From: a virus
Strand: one strand, 5' to 3'
IMG/VR virus record: IMGVR_UViG_3300032050_000593
Span: 1 to 29,501 of that record
Length of the DNA stretch: 29,501 nt
Shown: piece after piece, positions 20,506 to 26,685 of the stretch
Layout of the letters: every line of letters starts with the position of its first letter
Position numbering within the stretch: position 1 is the stretch's first letter
Made by a program: the position numbers and the translations under genes
The notes under the pieces: generated by a model
What the model was told of the DNA's origin: nothing
The model's database searches: none
The model's input: only the letters and a program-made list of their open reading frames with translations

Positions 20506-21041
20506 ACATCTTTTATCTTGACCGTGACCCACGTATCTGTGCCGAAATGCACTTAGATAAACATGTGGTCAAAATGATTATCGAATATGCACAACTCATG
20601 TCTACAGCTCATCGTGTACTTGACGGTGATGAATACTTTGATAAAACAGCAAATGGTCGAAGAATCAAACGTTGGCGATTATATGATGAGCGTGAAGATC
20701 GCTTAATGAAAGCATCGCATGTTAATCACCCATCAGGTGTATGGGTTCGAGCCAATGTTGCGAACTACAGGTGGTTGTTTACAATGTGGGAATTTTTGTG
20801 TAAAGAATACACTTTTCGTTATGGTAAACAACACGCCTGTAGTCGCCTATTAAATTGTTTAGATGTAGCACCAAATAAAATACCTGGCGGAGATTTTTAT
20901 CCACCAACACCAGCGATGCCTGATGAATGTAAAATCGCCGGTAACTCCTTGGCGTCCTATCATAAATACTATATTGAGCGTAAAGCACATTTCGCTAAAT
21001 GGACAAAAAGAGAGATACCGTTGTGGTATAAAACTGCATGA
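20502..21041 (+). CDS. Conserved phage protein, possibly DNA glycosylase-like (179 aa)
   Basis: MNIFYLDRDPRICAEMHLDKHVVKMIIEYAQLMSTAHRVLDG is the opening of a protein common in many phages. I recall an annotation linking some members to a pyrimidine-dimer glycosylase-like family, but this is not certain and no catalytic residue can be fixed from sequence alone. Conserved His and Tyr (HLDKHVV, SLASYHKYYIERK) suggest a real enzyme. Overlaps the next start by 4 bases. Confidence 0.75.
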   Translation: MNIFYLDRDPRICAEMHLDKHVVKMIIEYAQLMSTAHRVLDGDEYFDKTANGRRIKRWRLYDEREDRLMKASHVNHPSGVWVRANVANYRWLFTMWEFLCKEYTFRYGKQHACSRLLNCLDVAPNKIPGGDFYPPTPAMPDECKIAGNSLASYHKYYIERKAHFAKWTKREIPLWYKTA

Positions 21042-21583
21042 GCATATTAAGAGAAGTAACGGATGAAAAACATCGCCGAGTAGAAAATTTACCTTTCATT
21101 CAGTATTTGTTGAGAGGTGAAATAACAAAAGAACATTACATATATTATTTGTATGAAATGTTGCAGGTGTATTCTGTGCTTGAAGATTTTTCTAAAAAAG
21201 CTGGACTGTTTGGTGGTTTAGATGGACTTGAAAGAACTTACAGAATACAACAGGATTTAAATGAGTTGAATCCTAATCATGAACATGTATTGGGTGATCA
21301 TACAGTAAGATATATGGATTATCTGTATGAATTATATCGATCAGAAAATAATCATCAGTTATTTGCTCATGTTTATGTCCGCCACCTTGGTGATATGTAT
21401 GGTGGAAAATTAATTTCTCGAATCGTTCCTGGTTCTGGTGAGTGGTATAAATTTGATAATCGTGGTGAGTTGGTAAAAGAATTTAATAAAAGACTGAAAC
21501 TTGAACATGCAGGTGAAGCATTAAAAGCTTTTGATTTCTGGGAACAAATTTTTACTGAAATGTGGATTAAATTACCTAAATAA
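21038..21583 (+). CDS. Heme oxygenase (181 aa)
   Basis: All-helical heme oxygenase: His12 in TDEKHRRVENLPF is the proximal heme ligand position, and YVRHLGDMYGG (113-123) is the distal-helix signature with the GDxxGG glycines that allow oxygen to bind. It opens heme to biliverdin, iron and CO using reducing power from the host. Length is typical of bacterial and cyanophage enzymes. No bilin reductase gene is present in the window. In cyanophages the enzyme feeds phycobilin synthesis; here iron recycling is an alternative. It overlaps the previous gene by 4 bases. Confidence 0.92.
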   Translation: MSILREVTDEKHRRVENLPFIQYLLRGEITKEHYIYYLYEMLQVYSVLEDFSKKAGLFGGLDGLERTYRIQQDLNELNPNHEHVLGDHTVRYMDYLYELYRSENNHQLFAHVYVRHLGDMYGGKLISRIVPGSGEWYKFDNRGELVKEFNKRLKLEHAGEALKAFDFWEQIFTEMWIKLPK

Positions 21584-21592
21584 CTTTACAAT

Positions 21593-21853
21593 ATGCCAAC
21601 ATATACGTTCCGTAATAAAGATACGGGTGAGATTTTTGAACATGTAATGAAAATGTCTGAATATGACGATTACATGAAATCAAACCCCTCAATAGAGCGC
21701 TACCATGAAGCGCCAGCTACCCTCGTTGATCCCACCACCGTTGGTGCTTTAAAGCCACCATCCGATTTTCAAAAATACGTAATAGGAAATATAGAAAGAA
21801 GAAACCCTGGTCGAGCACATTCGAAAAAATATAGTGTACCAAAAGAATGGTGA
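21593..21853 (+). CDS. FmdB-like small protein without zinc cysteines (86 aa)
   Basis: The start MPTYTFRNKDTGEIFEHVMKMSEYDDYM resembles the FmdB-type N-terminus shared by many T4-like phage proteins, but the two CxxC pairs of bacterial FmdB are missing; this is normal for the phage version. A proline-rich central part and a basic end follow. Function unknown. Confidence 0.7.
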   Translation: MPTYTFRNKDTGEIFEHVMKMSEYDDYMKSNPSIERYHEAPATLVDPTTVGALKPPSDFQKYVIGNIERRNPGRAHSKKYSVPKEW

Positions 21854-21893
21854 TGTTGTAATTATATCATGCTAACTTCCTGTAGGAGAAAGT

Positions 21894-22079
21894 ATGGCAA
21901 AACGAAAAGGTATTGAAACAAAAGCAGCACTTTTGCAACAACACTTTAAGGGAGAATTAAGAAAAGAAAATGAGAATGAATTGGGTGACTGGTCAAATGA
22001 AAATCTACAGAAAAACAGAGAAAGGTATATGCGACAACACTTCCCGTGGTTAGTGGAAGGACACAAATCGCCAGGATAA
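21894..22079 (+). CDS. Small charged protein (61 aa)
   Basis: A TAGGAGAAAG ribosome site precedes the ATG. The product is highly charged and helical (KAALLQQHFKGELRKENENELGDW) and resembles short phage proteins of unknown role. Its TAA stop overlaps the ATG of the nuclease gene (TAATG). Confidence 0.65.
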   Translation: MAKRKGIETKAALLQQHFKGELRKENENELGDWSNENLQKNRERYMRQHFPWLVEGHKSPG

Positions 22080-22756
22080 TGAAGAATTTTAATCATGTAA
22101 AATTGAGTGAACTTGATTTTGAATTAGAATCAGAAACAACAGAAACGGGTAGGACTTACAAGACACCAGGAGGAAAATCCTACCCGTCTATCACAACCGT
22201 ATTATCAAACTACAATAAAAAAGCAATTTACGAATGGCGCCAAAGAGTTGGTGAACAGGAAGCTAATCGCATTTCAAGAGCTGCATCTGGCCGTGGTACA
22301 AAACTGCACAACGCTGTTGAGAAATATCTTTTGAATGAAATGAGTGATCTAAAGTATCAATCGATGATGCCTGATACGAAAGAGTTATTTCTCAAAGTGA
22401 AACCTTTCTTAGATAATCATATCGGAAACATATACGGTATAGAACAACCGTTATATAGTGACAGATTGCGAATTGCAGGTCGTTGTGATTGTATTGCAGA
22501 ATGGGAAGGTGAGTTATCCATTGTTGATTGGAAAACATCGACTAGAGTAAAAGATAAAGATCATATACAGAATTATTTCATGCAATGTTCGGCATATGCA
22601 GAAATGTTTGAGGAAAGAACTGGTAAACCAATCAATCAAATCGTGGTAGCTATTGCGGTAGAAGATGCTTCATCACCATCTATTTTTATAGAAAATAAAT
22701 CTGATTATCTTTTGCCTCTCCAAGAATACATTTTGCGATATAATAGTCCCATATAA
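22079..22756 (+). CDS. PD-(D/E)XK family nuclease (225 aa)
   Basis: RecB/Cas4/MGME1-like nuclease core: RGTKLHNAVEKYL (72-84) with His77, IEQPLYSDRLRIAGRCDCIAEW with Asp137, IVDWKTS with the catalytic Asp150-x-Lys152, and QCSAYAEMF with the motif IV Gln169-x3-Tyr173. Probably a single-strand or 5' exonuclease used in recombination or DNA breakdown. I use the ATG at 22079, which overlaps the previous stop; 22046 is also in frame. The end overlaps a late promoter-like sequence. Confidence 0.85.
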   Translation: MKNFNHVKLSELDFELESETTETGRTYKTPGGKSYPSITTVLSNYNKKAIYEWRQRVGEQEANRISRAASGRGTKLHNAVEKYLLNEMSDLKYQSMMPDTKELFLKVKPFLDNHIGNIYGIEQPLYSDRLRIAGRCDCIAEWEGELSIVDWKTSTRVKDKDHIQNYFMQCSAYAEMFEERTGKPINQIVVAIAVEDASSPSIFIENKSDYLLPLQEYILRYNSPI

Positions 22757-22759
22757 ATA
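22752..22759 (+). promoter_or_regulatory. Late promoter-like TATAAATA
   Basis: A perfect TATAAATA overlaps the stop of the nuclease gene and ends 4 bases before the ATG at 22764. A transcript from it would begin at or just after that ATG, so it more likely serves the next locus, the tmRNA and the genes behind it, or the lipophilic-start gene from a later codon. A TATAAT (22738-22743) also lies just upstream. Confidence 0.5.
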
Positions 22760-22763
22760 GGTA

Positions 22764-23069
22764 ATGAAAAAATTATTGTCAACTTTACTGTTTCTTCCTG
22801 CGTTAGCTATAGCACAGGTCGAATATGTGCATTTTGAGACAATCTGTATTGATCAAAAAATGCTTGAAGAAACGACTGCAAAACATGGTGAAAAACCTTT
22901 TATAACTGCCGTAGGTCATAGATTAGTAGGCGATAAAAAAGTATTTCATCCTGTTGTGATGTTTATGAATCCAAATACTAAATCTTGGACTCTGGTTGAA
23001 AGAGTTGAACCAAATTCTTTTTGTGTCATTGGTGTTGGCACAAAGATGGAACCATTTTTTAGTAAGTAA
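22764..23069 (+). CDS. Exported hypothetical protein (101 aa)
   Basis: MKKLLSTLLFLPALAIAQ is a signal peptide with an AIA-Q cleavage site. The mature part (about 83 aa) has two Cys (TICIDQ and SFCVIG) that could form a disulphide, and a beta-rich look. No lipobox and no family recognised. It ends about 15 bases before the permuted tmRNA begins. Confidence 0.7.
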   Translation: MKKLLSTLLFLPALAIAQVEYVHFETICIDQKMLEETTAKHGEKPFITAVGHRLVGDKKVFHPVVMFMNPNTKSWTLVERVEPNSFCVIGVGTKMEPFFSK

Positions 23070-23083
23070 AAATTATTTTTTTA

Positions 23084-23200
23084 TGTGATGGTACGAACCG
23101 AGTATTCTGGTAGCAAAGGCGAAAGCTGACCATCACACCTAATTCGTTGAAGGTTGTAAAAAATGCGTTGGACGGCGGTGCGATTCCGCCCATCTCCACC
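23084..23200 (+). ncRNA. tmRNA acceptor piece
   Basis: Opens with a perfect 9-bp stem, TGTGATGGT (23084-23092) with ACCATCACA (23129-23137), probably a pseudoknot or end-capping helix. The P2 3' strand follows, then the T arm GGCGG-TGCGATT-CCGCC (23173-23189), acceptor strand CATCTCC and encoded A-CCA ending at 23200. The T loop has G at position 55 in place of the usual U. Processing would follow tRNA rules. The 5' end is approximate. Confidence 0.85.
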
Positions 23201-23291
23201 AAAAGCATATCTAGTTATGTGTTGAGGCAAAATGCCCTGCAACGGCACATAATGAACTTGCTATGTTGCAGTAGTATGGTATGCTTCTGAT
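23201..23291 (+). other. tmRNA intervening segment, probably excised
   Basis: Between the CCA and the GGGGATG of the coding piece. Outer pairs AGCATA/TATGCT bring the ends together, and an inner stem TTATGTG/CACATAA encloses GTTG/CAAC and GGCA/TGCC. Such a folded spacer is expected in permuted tmRNA precursors, where it is cut out to give two pieces. Confidence 0.7.
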
Positions 23292-23480
23292 GGGGATGAA
23301 ATAGTTTCGACAGCGTATGTAATGAACAACTGGAGAATCGGCAACGCCAAAGCCGTTAGGGTTGAGACTACTCGGCCGAAGAAGCAAACAAGTAAATGCA
23401 AACGATGAAAGATTTGCGCTGGCAGCCTAACCGCTGACCGGAGTTTTCGGTGATTGAACTTGGCAACAGAATCAATCACC
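23292..23480 (+). ncRNA. tmRNA coding piece with tag ANDERFALAA
   Basis: Starts GGGGATG, continues with TTTCGACA, P2 5' strand, a PK1-like element (CGGC 23339-23342 with GCCG 23352-23355), then the resume codon GCA at 23398 and the tag ending in CTG GCA GCC TAA at 23430 (LAA). After the stop ACCG/CGGT and a perfect 8-bp stem GGTGATTG/CAATCACC (23449-23456 with 23473-23480) close the piece. The tag ends with ALAA, the signal for ClpXP. The 3' end is approximate. Confidence 0.88.
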
Positions 23481-23502
23481 ATTCTTAATTAAGGAGATTG
23501 TA

Positions 23503-23679
23503 ATGACTAAAGTATTAAGCACAGTAGTAGCAACACTTTTTGCAACAGCAGTAATTGCAGCTGAGCCACCAAAAAAAGCTGGCCCGCCGAACATTCCTGA
23601 AAATCCAAATGCAAAAAAAGTAGAACCTAAAAAAGAAGCAGCAAAACCTGCTCCTAAGAAAGAAGCACAGAAGAAATAA
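23503..23679 (+). CDS. Secreted Lys/Pro/Ala-rich microprotein (58 aa)
   Basis: A good AAGGAGATT ribosome site precedes the ATG. MTKVLSTVVATLFATAVIAA is a signal peptide with an AIAA-E cleavage site near 20/21. The mature 38 residues are low complexity and strongly basic (PPKKAGPP, PKKEAAKPAPKKEAQKK). It starts about 22 bases after the tmRNA and its stop overlaps the next start (TAATG). Function unknown. Confidence 0.65.
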   Translation: MTKVLSTVVATLFATAVIAAEPPKKAGPPNIPENPNAKKVEPKKEAAKPAPKKEAQKK

Positions 23680-23846
23680 TGGCAAATTACAAGAGAAAGA
23701 AATCCAAACGCTCTTGTAGATGTACATTGTGTACAAAGTTTGCATGGATGGGTAATTCTAAACAACGCAAACATGTATCCGATATTCGTAATGATGATAA
23801 AGTGAAAAGTTATGCCTCTTATTTTGCAACCTATTCAGGAGATTAA
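23679..23846 (+). CDS. Small basic Cys-rich (zinc-knuckle-like) protein (55 aa)
   Basis: The ATG overlaps the previous stop. The product begins MANYKRKKSKRSCRCTLC and holds Cys13-x-Cys15-x2-Cys18 in a strongly basic setting, like a small nucleic-acid-binding zinc motif. It overlaps the next gene by 35 bases in another frame. Conserved small phage proteins with a similar KRSCRCTLC start exist in my memory. Confidence 0.6.
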   Translation: MANYKRKKSKRSCRCTLCTKFAWMGNSKQRKHVSDIRNDDKVKSYASYFATYSGD

Positions 23847-24033
23847 ACAAGCTTCTGAACCAATTATTGATAAGGTCGAAAACACACCGATTGATTTTGT
23901 AGCTTCTTTATGGATTGTGTTATTGTTTTTTGTGTTGTACATTTTTCGGAAACCCATTTTAGGTTTATGTGTTTTCTTCCTTAAATTTTTAGTATTATTC
24001 ATATTTGCTTATTTGACATACGTATTGACATGA
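23812..24033 (+). CDS. Membrane protein with amphipathic start (73 aa)
   Basis: Residues 1-28 (MPLILQPIQEIKQASEPIIDKVENTP) are amphipathic; two hydrophobic segments at about 29-48 and 50-71 are nearly continuous, so the protein probably forms a hairpin in the inner membrane. The layout is compatible with a small holin-like protein, but there is no specific evidence. It overlaps both neighbours. Confidence 0.6.
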   Translation: MPLILQPIQEIKQASEPIIDKVENTPIDFVASLWIVLLFFVLYIFRKPILGLCVFFLKFLVLFIFAYLTYVLT

Positions 24034-24722
24034 AAGTAAAAATCGGACCTTATAAAAATTGGATTGGGCCATATCAAATCGCCGAAAAGATTCTATTTTT
24101 TATTCCAAAATACGATAAAACAACATTTGAATACACGAAAGCGTATGACAAGTATGTTCACGGCTTTGGTGAATGGTTAACTCAAGACAAAAATGGAAAC
24201 CCTTCGTGGTTGACTAAACTTTGCCATTGGATTGAATCCAAACGCAAACGAACTATCAAAGTTAAAATTGACCGATGGGATACTTGGTCAATGGATCACA
24301 CATTGGCACTTATTATTTTGCCAATGCTAAAACAATTAAAAGAAACAAATCACGGTGCACCTTTTGTAGATGATGAAGATGTGCCAGAAGAATTGCGTAG
24401 TACATCAGCACCACCAAAAGAAAATGAGTGGGACACCGATGCCAATCATTTCAAAAGATTTGAGTGGGTAATGGATGAAATGATTTGGACATTTGAGCAA
24501 TTAGTTGATGATGACAATGATGCACAATTTCATTCTGGTAATTCAGATTTAAAATCTGTGCCGTGTGAGTGGGATGAAAAAGGTGAACCAAAAATGTATT
24601 CTTTAGAACATGGTCCTAATCACACCGCAGTATTTGATAAAGAAGGTTATGATAAACATAATAAACGAATACAAAACGGTCTAAGGTTGTTTGGTAGATA
24701 TTACCGCAATCTTTGGGACTAA
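24030..24722 (+). CDS. Large conserved phage hypothetical protein (230 aa)
   Basis: WSMDHTLALIILPMLKQLKETNHGAPFVDDEDVPEELRST is the highly conserved core of a protein found in many T4-like phages. The N-terminal part (IGPYKNWIGPYQIAEKILF, HGFGEWL) also fits. It is acidic and soluble, with many His and Trp. Function unknown. The start overlaps the previous stop (ATGA); the stop lies inside an ACTAAATA string that could be a late promoter for the next gene. Confidence 0.8.
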   Translation: MKVKIGPYKNWIGPYQIAEKILFFIPKYDKTTFEYTKAYDKYVHGFGEWLTQDKNGNPSWLTKLCHWIESKRKRTIKVKIDRWDTWSMDHTLALIILPMLKQLKETNHGAPFVDDEDVPEELRSTSAPPKENEWDTDANHFKRFEWVMDEMIWTFEQLVDDDNDAQFHSGNSDLKSVPCEWDEKGEPKMYSLEHGPNHTAVFDKEGYDKHNKRIQNGLRLFGRYYRNLWD

Positions 24723-24753
24723 ATAAGATACCAGCATACACACAACCGCTGGT
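24718..24753 (+). promoter_or_regulatory. Possible late promoter and leader hairpin
   Basis: ACTAAATA (24718-24725), a variant late box, is followed by a hairpin ACCAGC/GCTGGT (24730-24735 with 24748-24753) and then by CAGGAGAAAA and the ATG at 24780. The hairpin would lie at or near the 5' end of a transcript from this promoter and could protect the mRNA. Promoter strength cannot be judged. Confidence 0.4.
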
Positions 24754-24779
24754 GACACACAAACACACAGGAGAAAATT

Positions 24780-25055
24780 ATGTCAAATATGACACCGTTT
24801 GAAATACGGCTAGAGCTACTCAAAATGGCGAGAGATATGCTCAATGACGATTATTATGGTAAGCGTGAACAAATCGCCAATCAATGGTCAGTAGATTGTG
24901 ATACTGCCAAACTCAAAGGTGAGGACCCACCGAAACATCCAGGGTATCCACCATTTCCCTCTGAATCAGAAGTTATCGCCAAAGCAGCGACTTTGAATAA
25001 TTTCGTTTCGAATATAACCGTAGATACTAAAACAACAACTAAAAAATCTACCTGA
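24780..25055 (+). CDS. Conserved small phage protein (91 aa)
   Basis: The start MTPFEIRLELLKMARDMLNDDYYGKREQI and the segment GYPPFPSESEVIAKAATLNNFV are known to me from T4-like cyanophages; function unknown, often near structural genes. An excellent AGGAGA ribosome site precedes it. The end is Thr/Lys-rich. Confidence 0.8.
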   Translation: MSNMTPFEIRLELLKMARDMLNDDYYGKREQIANQWSVDCDTAKLKGEDPPKHPGYPPFPSESEVIAKAATLNNFVSNITVDTKTTTKKST

Positions 25056-25063
25056 TGGGACAA

Positions 25064-25081
25064 GGACGGCTTCGGCCGTCC
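25064..25081 (+). other. CUUCGG-type stable hairpin between genes
   Basis: GGACGGC-TTCG-GCCGTCC is a perfect 7-bp stem with a UUCG tetraloop closed by C-G, among the most stable RNA hairpins, known from T4 intercistronic regions. No T run follows, so it likely protects the 3' end or marks processing rather than terminating. Confidence 0.75.
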
Positions 25082-25102
25082 CCTAACAATTAAGGAGAAG
25101 TC

Positions 25103-25669
25103 ATGAAAAGAGCAATAGTGCTTTTCACAATTAGTTTGATTGCATTTACTATAGGATTTACCGCACTTTCGGTAACAAATGTTGTAAAAATACCTTACAA
25201 AGCTTATTACGCTTTTATGTCGCCTGATGCAAAAGAGCAAGTCGAATGTTTGGCAGAAAACATTTATTTTGAATCGGCACACGAGCCTACGAAAGGCCAA
25301 ATAGCGGTGGCATTTGTAACAATTAACAGAGTCAAATCTGGACATTTTGAGAATGATATTTGTGGTGTTGTTAAACAAAAAATTAGAGGCACTTGCCAGT
25401 TTTCTTGGTGGTGCGAAGAACGACCAAAGGCAATATCAGTCGCAAAGAGCTTGACAAACAGCAACAGTCCGTTGTATAATGATATTCGTAACTTAGCAGT
25501 TTATGTTTATGCGAACCATGATAAGATTGAAGATCCATCAAAAGGTGCTTTGTTTTATCATGCAGATTATGTTAACCCACAATGGAGAAATATGGAACAT
25601 TTAACAACAATTGGTCGCCATATTTTTTACATACGAAAGGATATGAAAAATTGGACAAATTCGATTTAA
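25103..25669 (+). CDS. SleB-type cell wall hydrolase (188 aa)
   Basis: Residues 6-28 are a signal anchor. The domain from about 48 (ECLAENIYFESAHEPTKGQIAVAFVTINRVKSG) is the SleB/hydrolase_2 signature with the catalytic Glu57, and CGVVKQKIRGTCQFSWWCE plus ALFYHADYVNPQW complete it. It cleaves peptidoglycan, so it is a candidate lysis enzyme (signal-anchored) or remodelling enzyme. GGAGAAG precedes the start. The gene contains a consensus sigma-70 promoter at 25451, and its end overlaps the next gene. Confidence 0.9.
   Translation: MKRAIVLFTISLIAFTIGFTALSVTNVVKIPYKAYYAFMSPDAKEQVECLAENIYFESAHEPTKGQIAVAFVTINRVKSGHFENDICGVVKQKIRGTCQFSWWCEERPKAISVAKSLTNSNSPLYNDIRNLAVYVYANHDKIEDPSKGALFYHADYVNPQWRNMEHLTTIGRHIFYIRKDMKNWTNSI
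25451..25480 (+). promoter_or_regulatory. Consensus sigma-70 promoter inside the SleB-like gene
   Basis: TTGACA (25451-25456), 18 bases, TATAAT (25475-25480): both hexamers are perfect. It lies about 170 bases before the TTG-start gene and about 450 before dsbA, so it could drive the replication/late-transcription cluster early, ahead of late lysis genes. The codons beneath it are SLTNSNSPLYN. Confidence 0.55.
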
Positions 25670-25917
25670 AAAAAGGTGATAATACGGTTGCTCTTTGTAT
25701 CACATCAGTAATTTTAACGGCACTAATTGCGATTGGTTGGTACAACATTCATGATCGCAGTTTAATGGCAGAAAACATTAATCGTGCCGTTGAAAAGGGA
25801 ATCGACCCATTATCAGTACGCTGTTCATATGTACAAAGTCAAGATATTATTTGTATCGCATTTGCAGCTTCAGCTCAATCACACAATGTAGCGCAACAAG
25901 CAACATCTAGAAAATAA
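25651..25917 (+). CDS. Small membrane protein (88 aa), probable TTG start
   Basis: An AAAGGA ribosome site stands 9 bases before TTG at 25651 and no ATG fits as well; the ATG at 25582 would overlap the SleB-like gene by 88 bases. The product MDKFDLKKGDNT... has one transmembrane segment at about 14-32 (ALCITSVILTALIAIGWY), then a periplasm-type tail with two Cys (RCSYVQSQDIICIAFAAS). This looks like a spanin- or holin-linked layout after a hydrolase, but that is inference. Confidence 0.6.
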   Translation: MDKFDLKKGDNTVALCITSVILTALIAIGWYNIHDRSLMAENINRAVEKGIDPLSVRCSYVQSQDIICIAFAASAQSHNVAQQATSRK

Positions 25918-25930
25918 GGAGTTTTATATT

Positions 25931-26200
25931 ATGGCAGTTAAACAAATGACAATTAATAAATTATCGGAACCAGATAAAGAAAAACTTTACAAGATCATCA
26001 AAGAATGTTCCGATTCGATGGCAAGAATTGATGGCGAACAAGACTTTATTCGTGAATCGATTGCAGAGACCGCAAAGAAAATGGAGTTACCTAAAAAACT
26101 GGTATCACGTTTGGTCAAAGTTTATCATAAACAAAACTATGATGAAGAAGTGGCAGTACACGAACAATTTGAAACTCTTTATGAATCGGTGGTAAAATAA
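25931..26200 (+). CDS. dsbA: DsbA-like late transcription DNA-binding protein (89 aa)
   Basis: The pattern ECSDSMARIDGEQDFIRESI, then LPKKLVSRLVKVYHKQNYDEEV and EQFETLYESV matches T4 DsbA, a double-strand DNA-binding protein near late promoters; length equals T4's (89 aa). It stands in the T4 order before gp33, gp59 and gp32, with one extra gene. AAGGAG precedes the start and the stop overlaps the next start by 1 base. Confidence 0.85.
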   Translation: MAVKQMTINKLSEPDKEKLYKIIKECSDSMARIDGEQDFIRESIAETAKKMELPKKLVSRLVKVYHKQNYDEEVAVHEQFETLYESVVK

Positions 26201-26685
26201 TGGCTCGTTATACTTTTACATGTGAACACTTTGATTATGATATTTTCCGTGGTGATGAAGAACATGCTTCATCAACTCATACCACAGAATTTAAGGCAGG
26301 TAGTTTAGATACTGTTTTAGAAAATTTCGAATCATTTCTGCGTGGTGCAGGTTTCCATTTTACTGGCGTTTTGGATATAGTTAAACCCGATGAAGAAATT
26401 GAAAGTGATAATCAATGGGATTTTTCTGGTATTCCACAAAATAATTTTCCTTTTGTATCTACACCTGAATCAAACGATATTACGCTTGACTTAGGTGCTG
26501 CACAACCTGCTCTTTCTTTTCCTTTAAATGATGATGTTATTCAATTTCCAACAGAGGCATCTGAAAGGTGTCCTATTTGTAAGATACCAAAGTCAGTAAT
26601 GAAATCTGAAAAATGTTATGATAATCAATGCCCAAAAACTTCATGGTTAATGGATTTAGATTATAAACTTGCAAGTGAGAAGTAA
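26200..26685 (+). CDS. Hypothetical protein with C-terminal zinc motif (161 aa)
   Basis: N-terminal part: MARYTFTCEHFDYDIFRGDEE...TTEFKAGSLDTVLENFESFLRGAGFHF, a probable alpha/beta domain. Middle is acidic and Pro-rich. The end has Cys124-x2-Cys127 (CPIC) and Cys139/Cys144 (CYDNQC), a likely zinc site. Inserted between dsbA and gp33 by position; similar genes lie there in other T4-like phages. Function unknown. Confidence 0.7.
   Translation: MARYTFTCEHFDYDIFRGDEEHASSTHTTEFKAGSLDTVLENFESFLRGAGFHFTGVLDIVKPDEEIESDNQWDFSGIPQNNFPFVSTPESNDITLDLGAAQPALSFPLNDDVIQFPTEASERCPICKIPKSVMKSEKCYDNQCPKTSWLMDLDYKLASEK

Larger units (their letters stand above)
23084..23480 (+). ncRNA. ssrA: Circularly permuted (two-piece) tmRNA gene
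   Basis: The tRNA-like 3' end (T arm, acceptor strand, CCA) comes first at 23173-23200 and the tRNA-like 5' end with tag frame comes second from 23292, the reverse of a normal tmRNA. Acceptor strands GGGGATG (23292-23298) and CATCTCC (23190-23196) pair with one G-U; TTTCGACA follows as in tmRNAs. P2 forms between the two parts: CAGCGTAT/ATGCGTTG (23311-23318 with 23162-23169) and ACAAC/GTTGT (23326-23330 with 23153-23157). The tag frame GCA...TAA (23398-23430) encodes ANDERFALAA. tmRNA with SmpB frees stalled ribosomes and tags the peptide for proteolysis. Such permuted genes are known in some bacteria; this one lies in a phage. Confidence 0.92.

Noticed and set aside
23261-23774. Minus-strand frames across the tmRNA and the microgenes
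   Set aside because: They cross a well-supported structured RNA and opposite Lys-rich genes; no ribosome sites.
24881-25378. Minus-strand frame of 165 codons opposite the SleB-like gene
   Set aside because: The + strand frames carry conserved motifs and good ribosome sites; this one crosses the CUUCGG hairpin and has no support.
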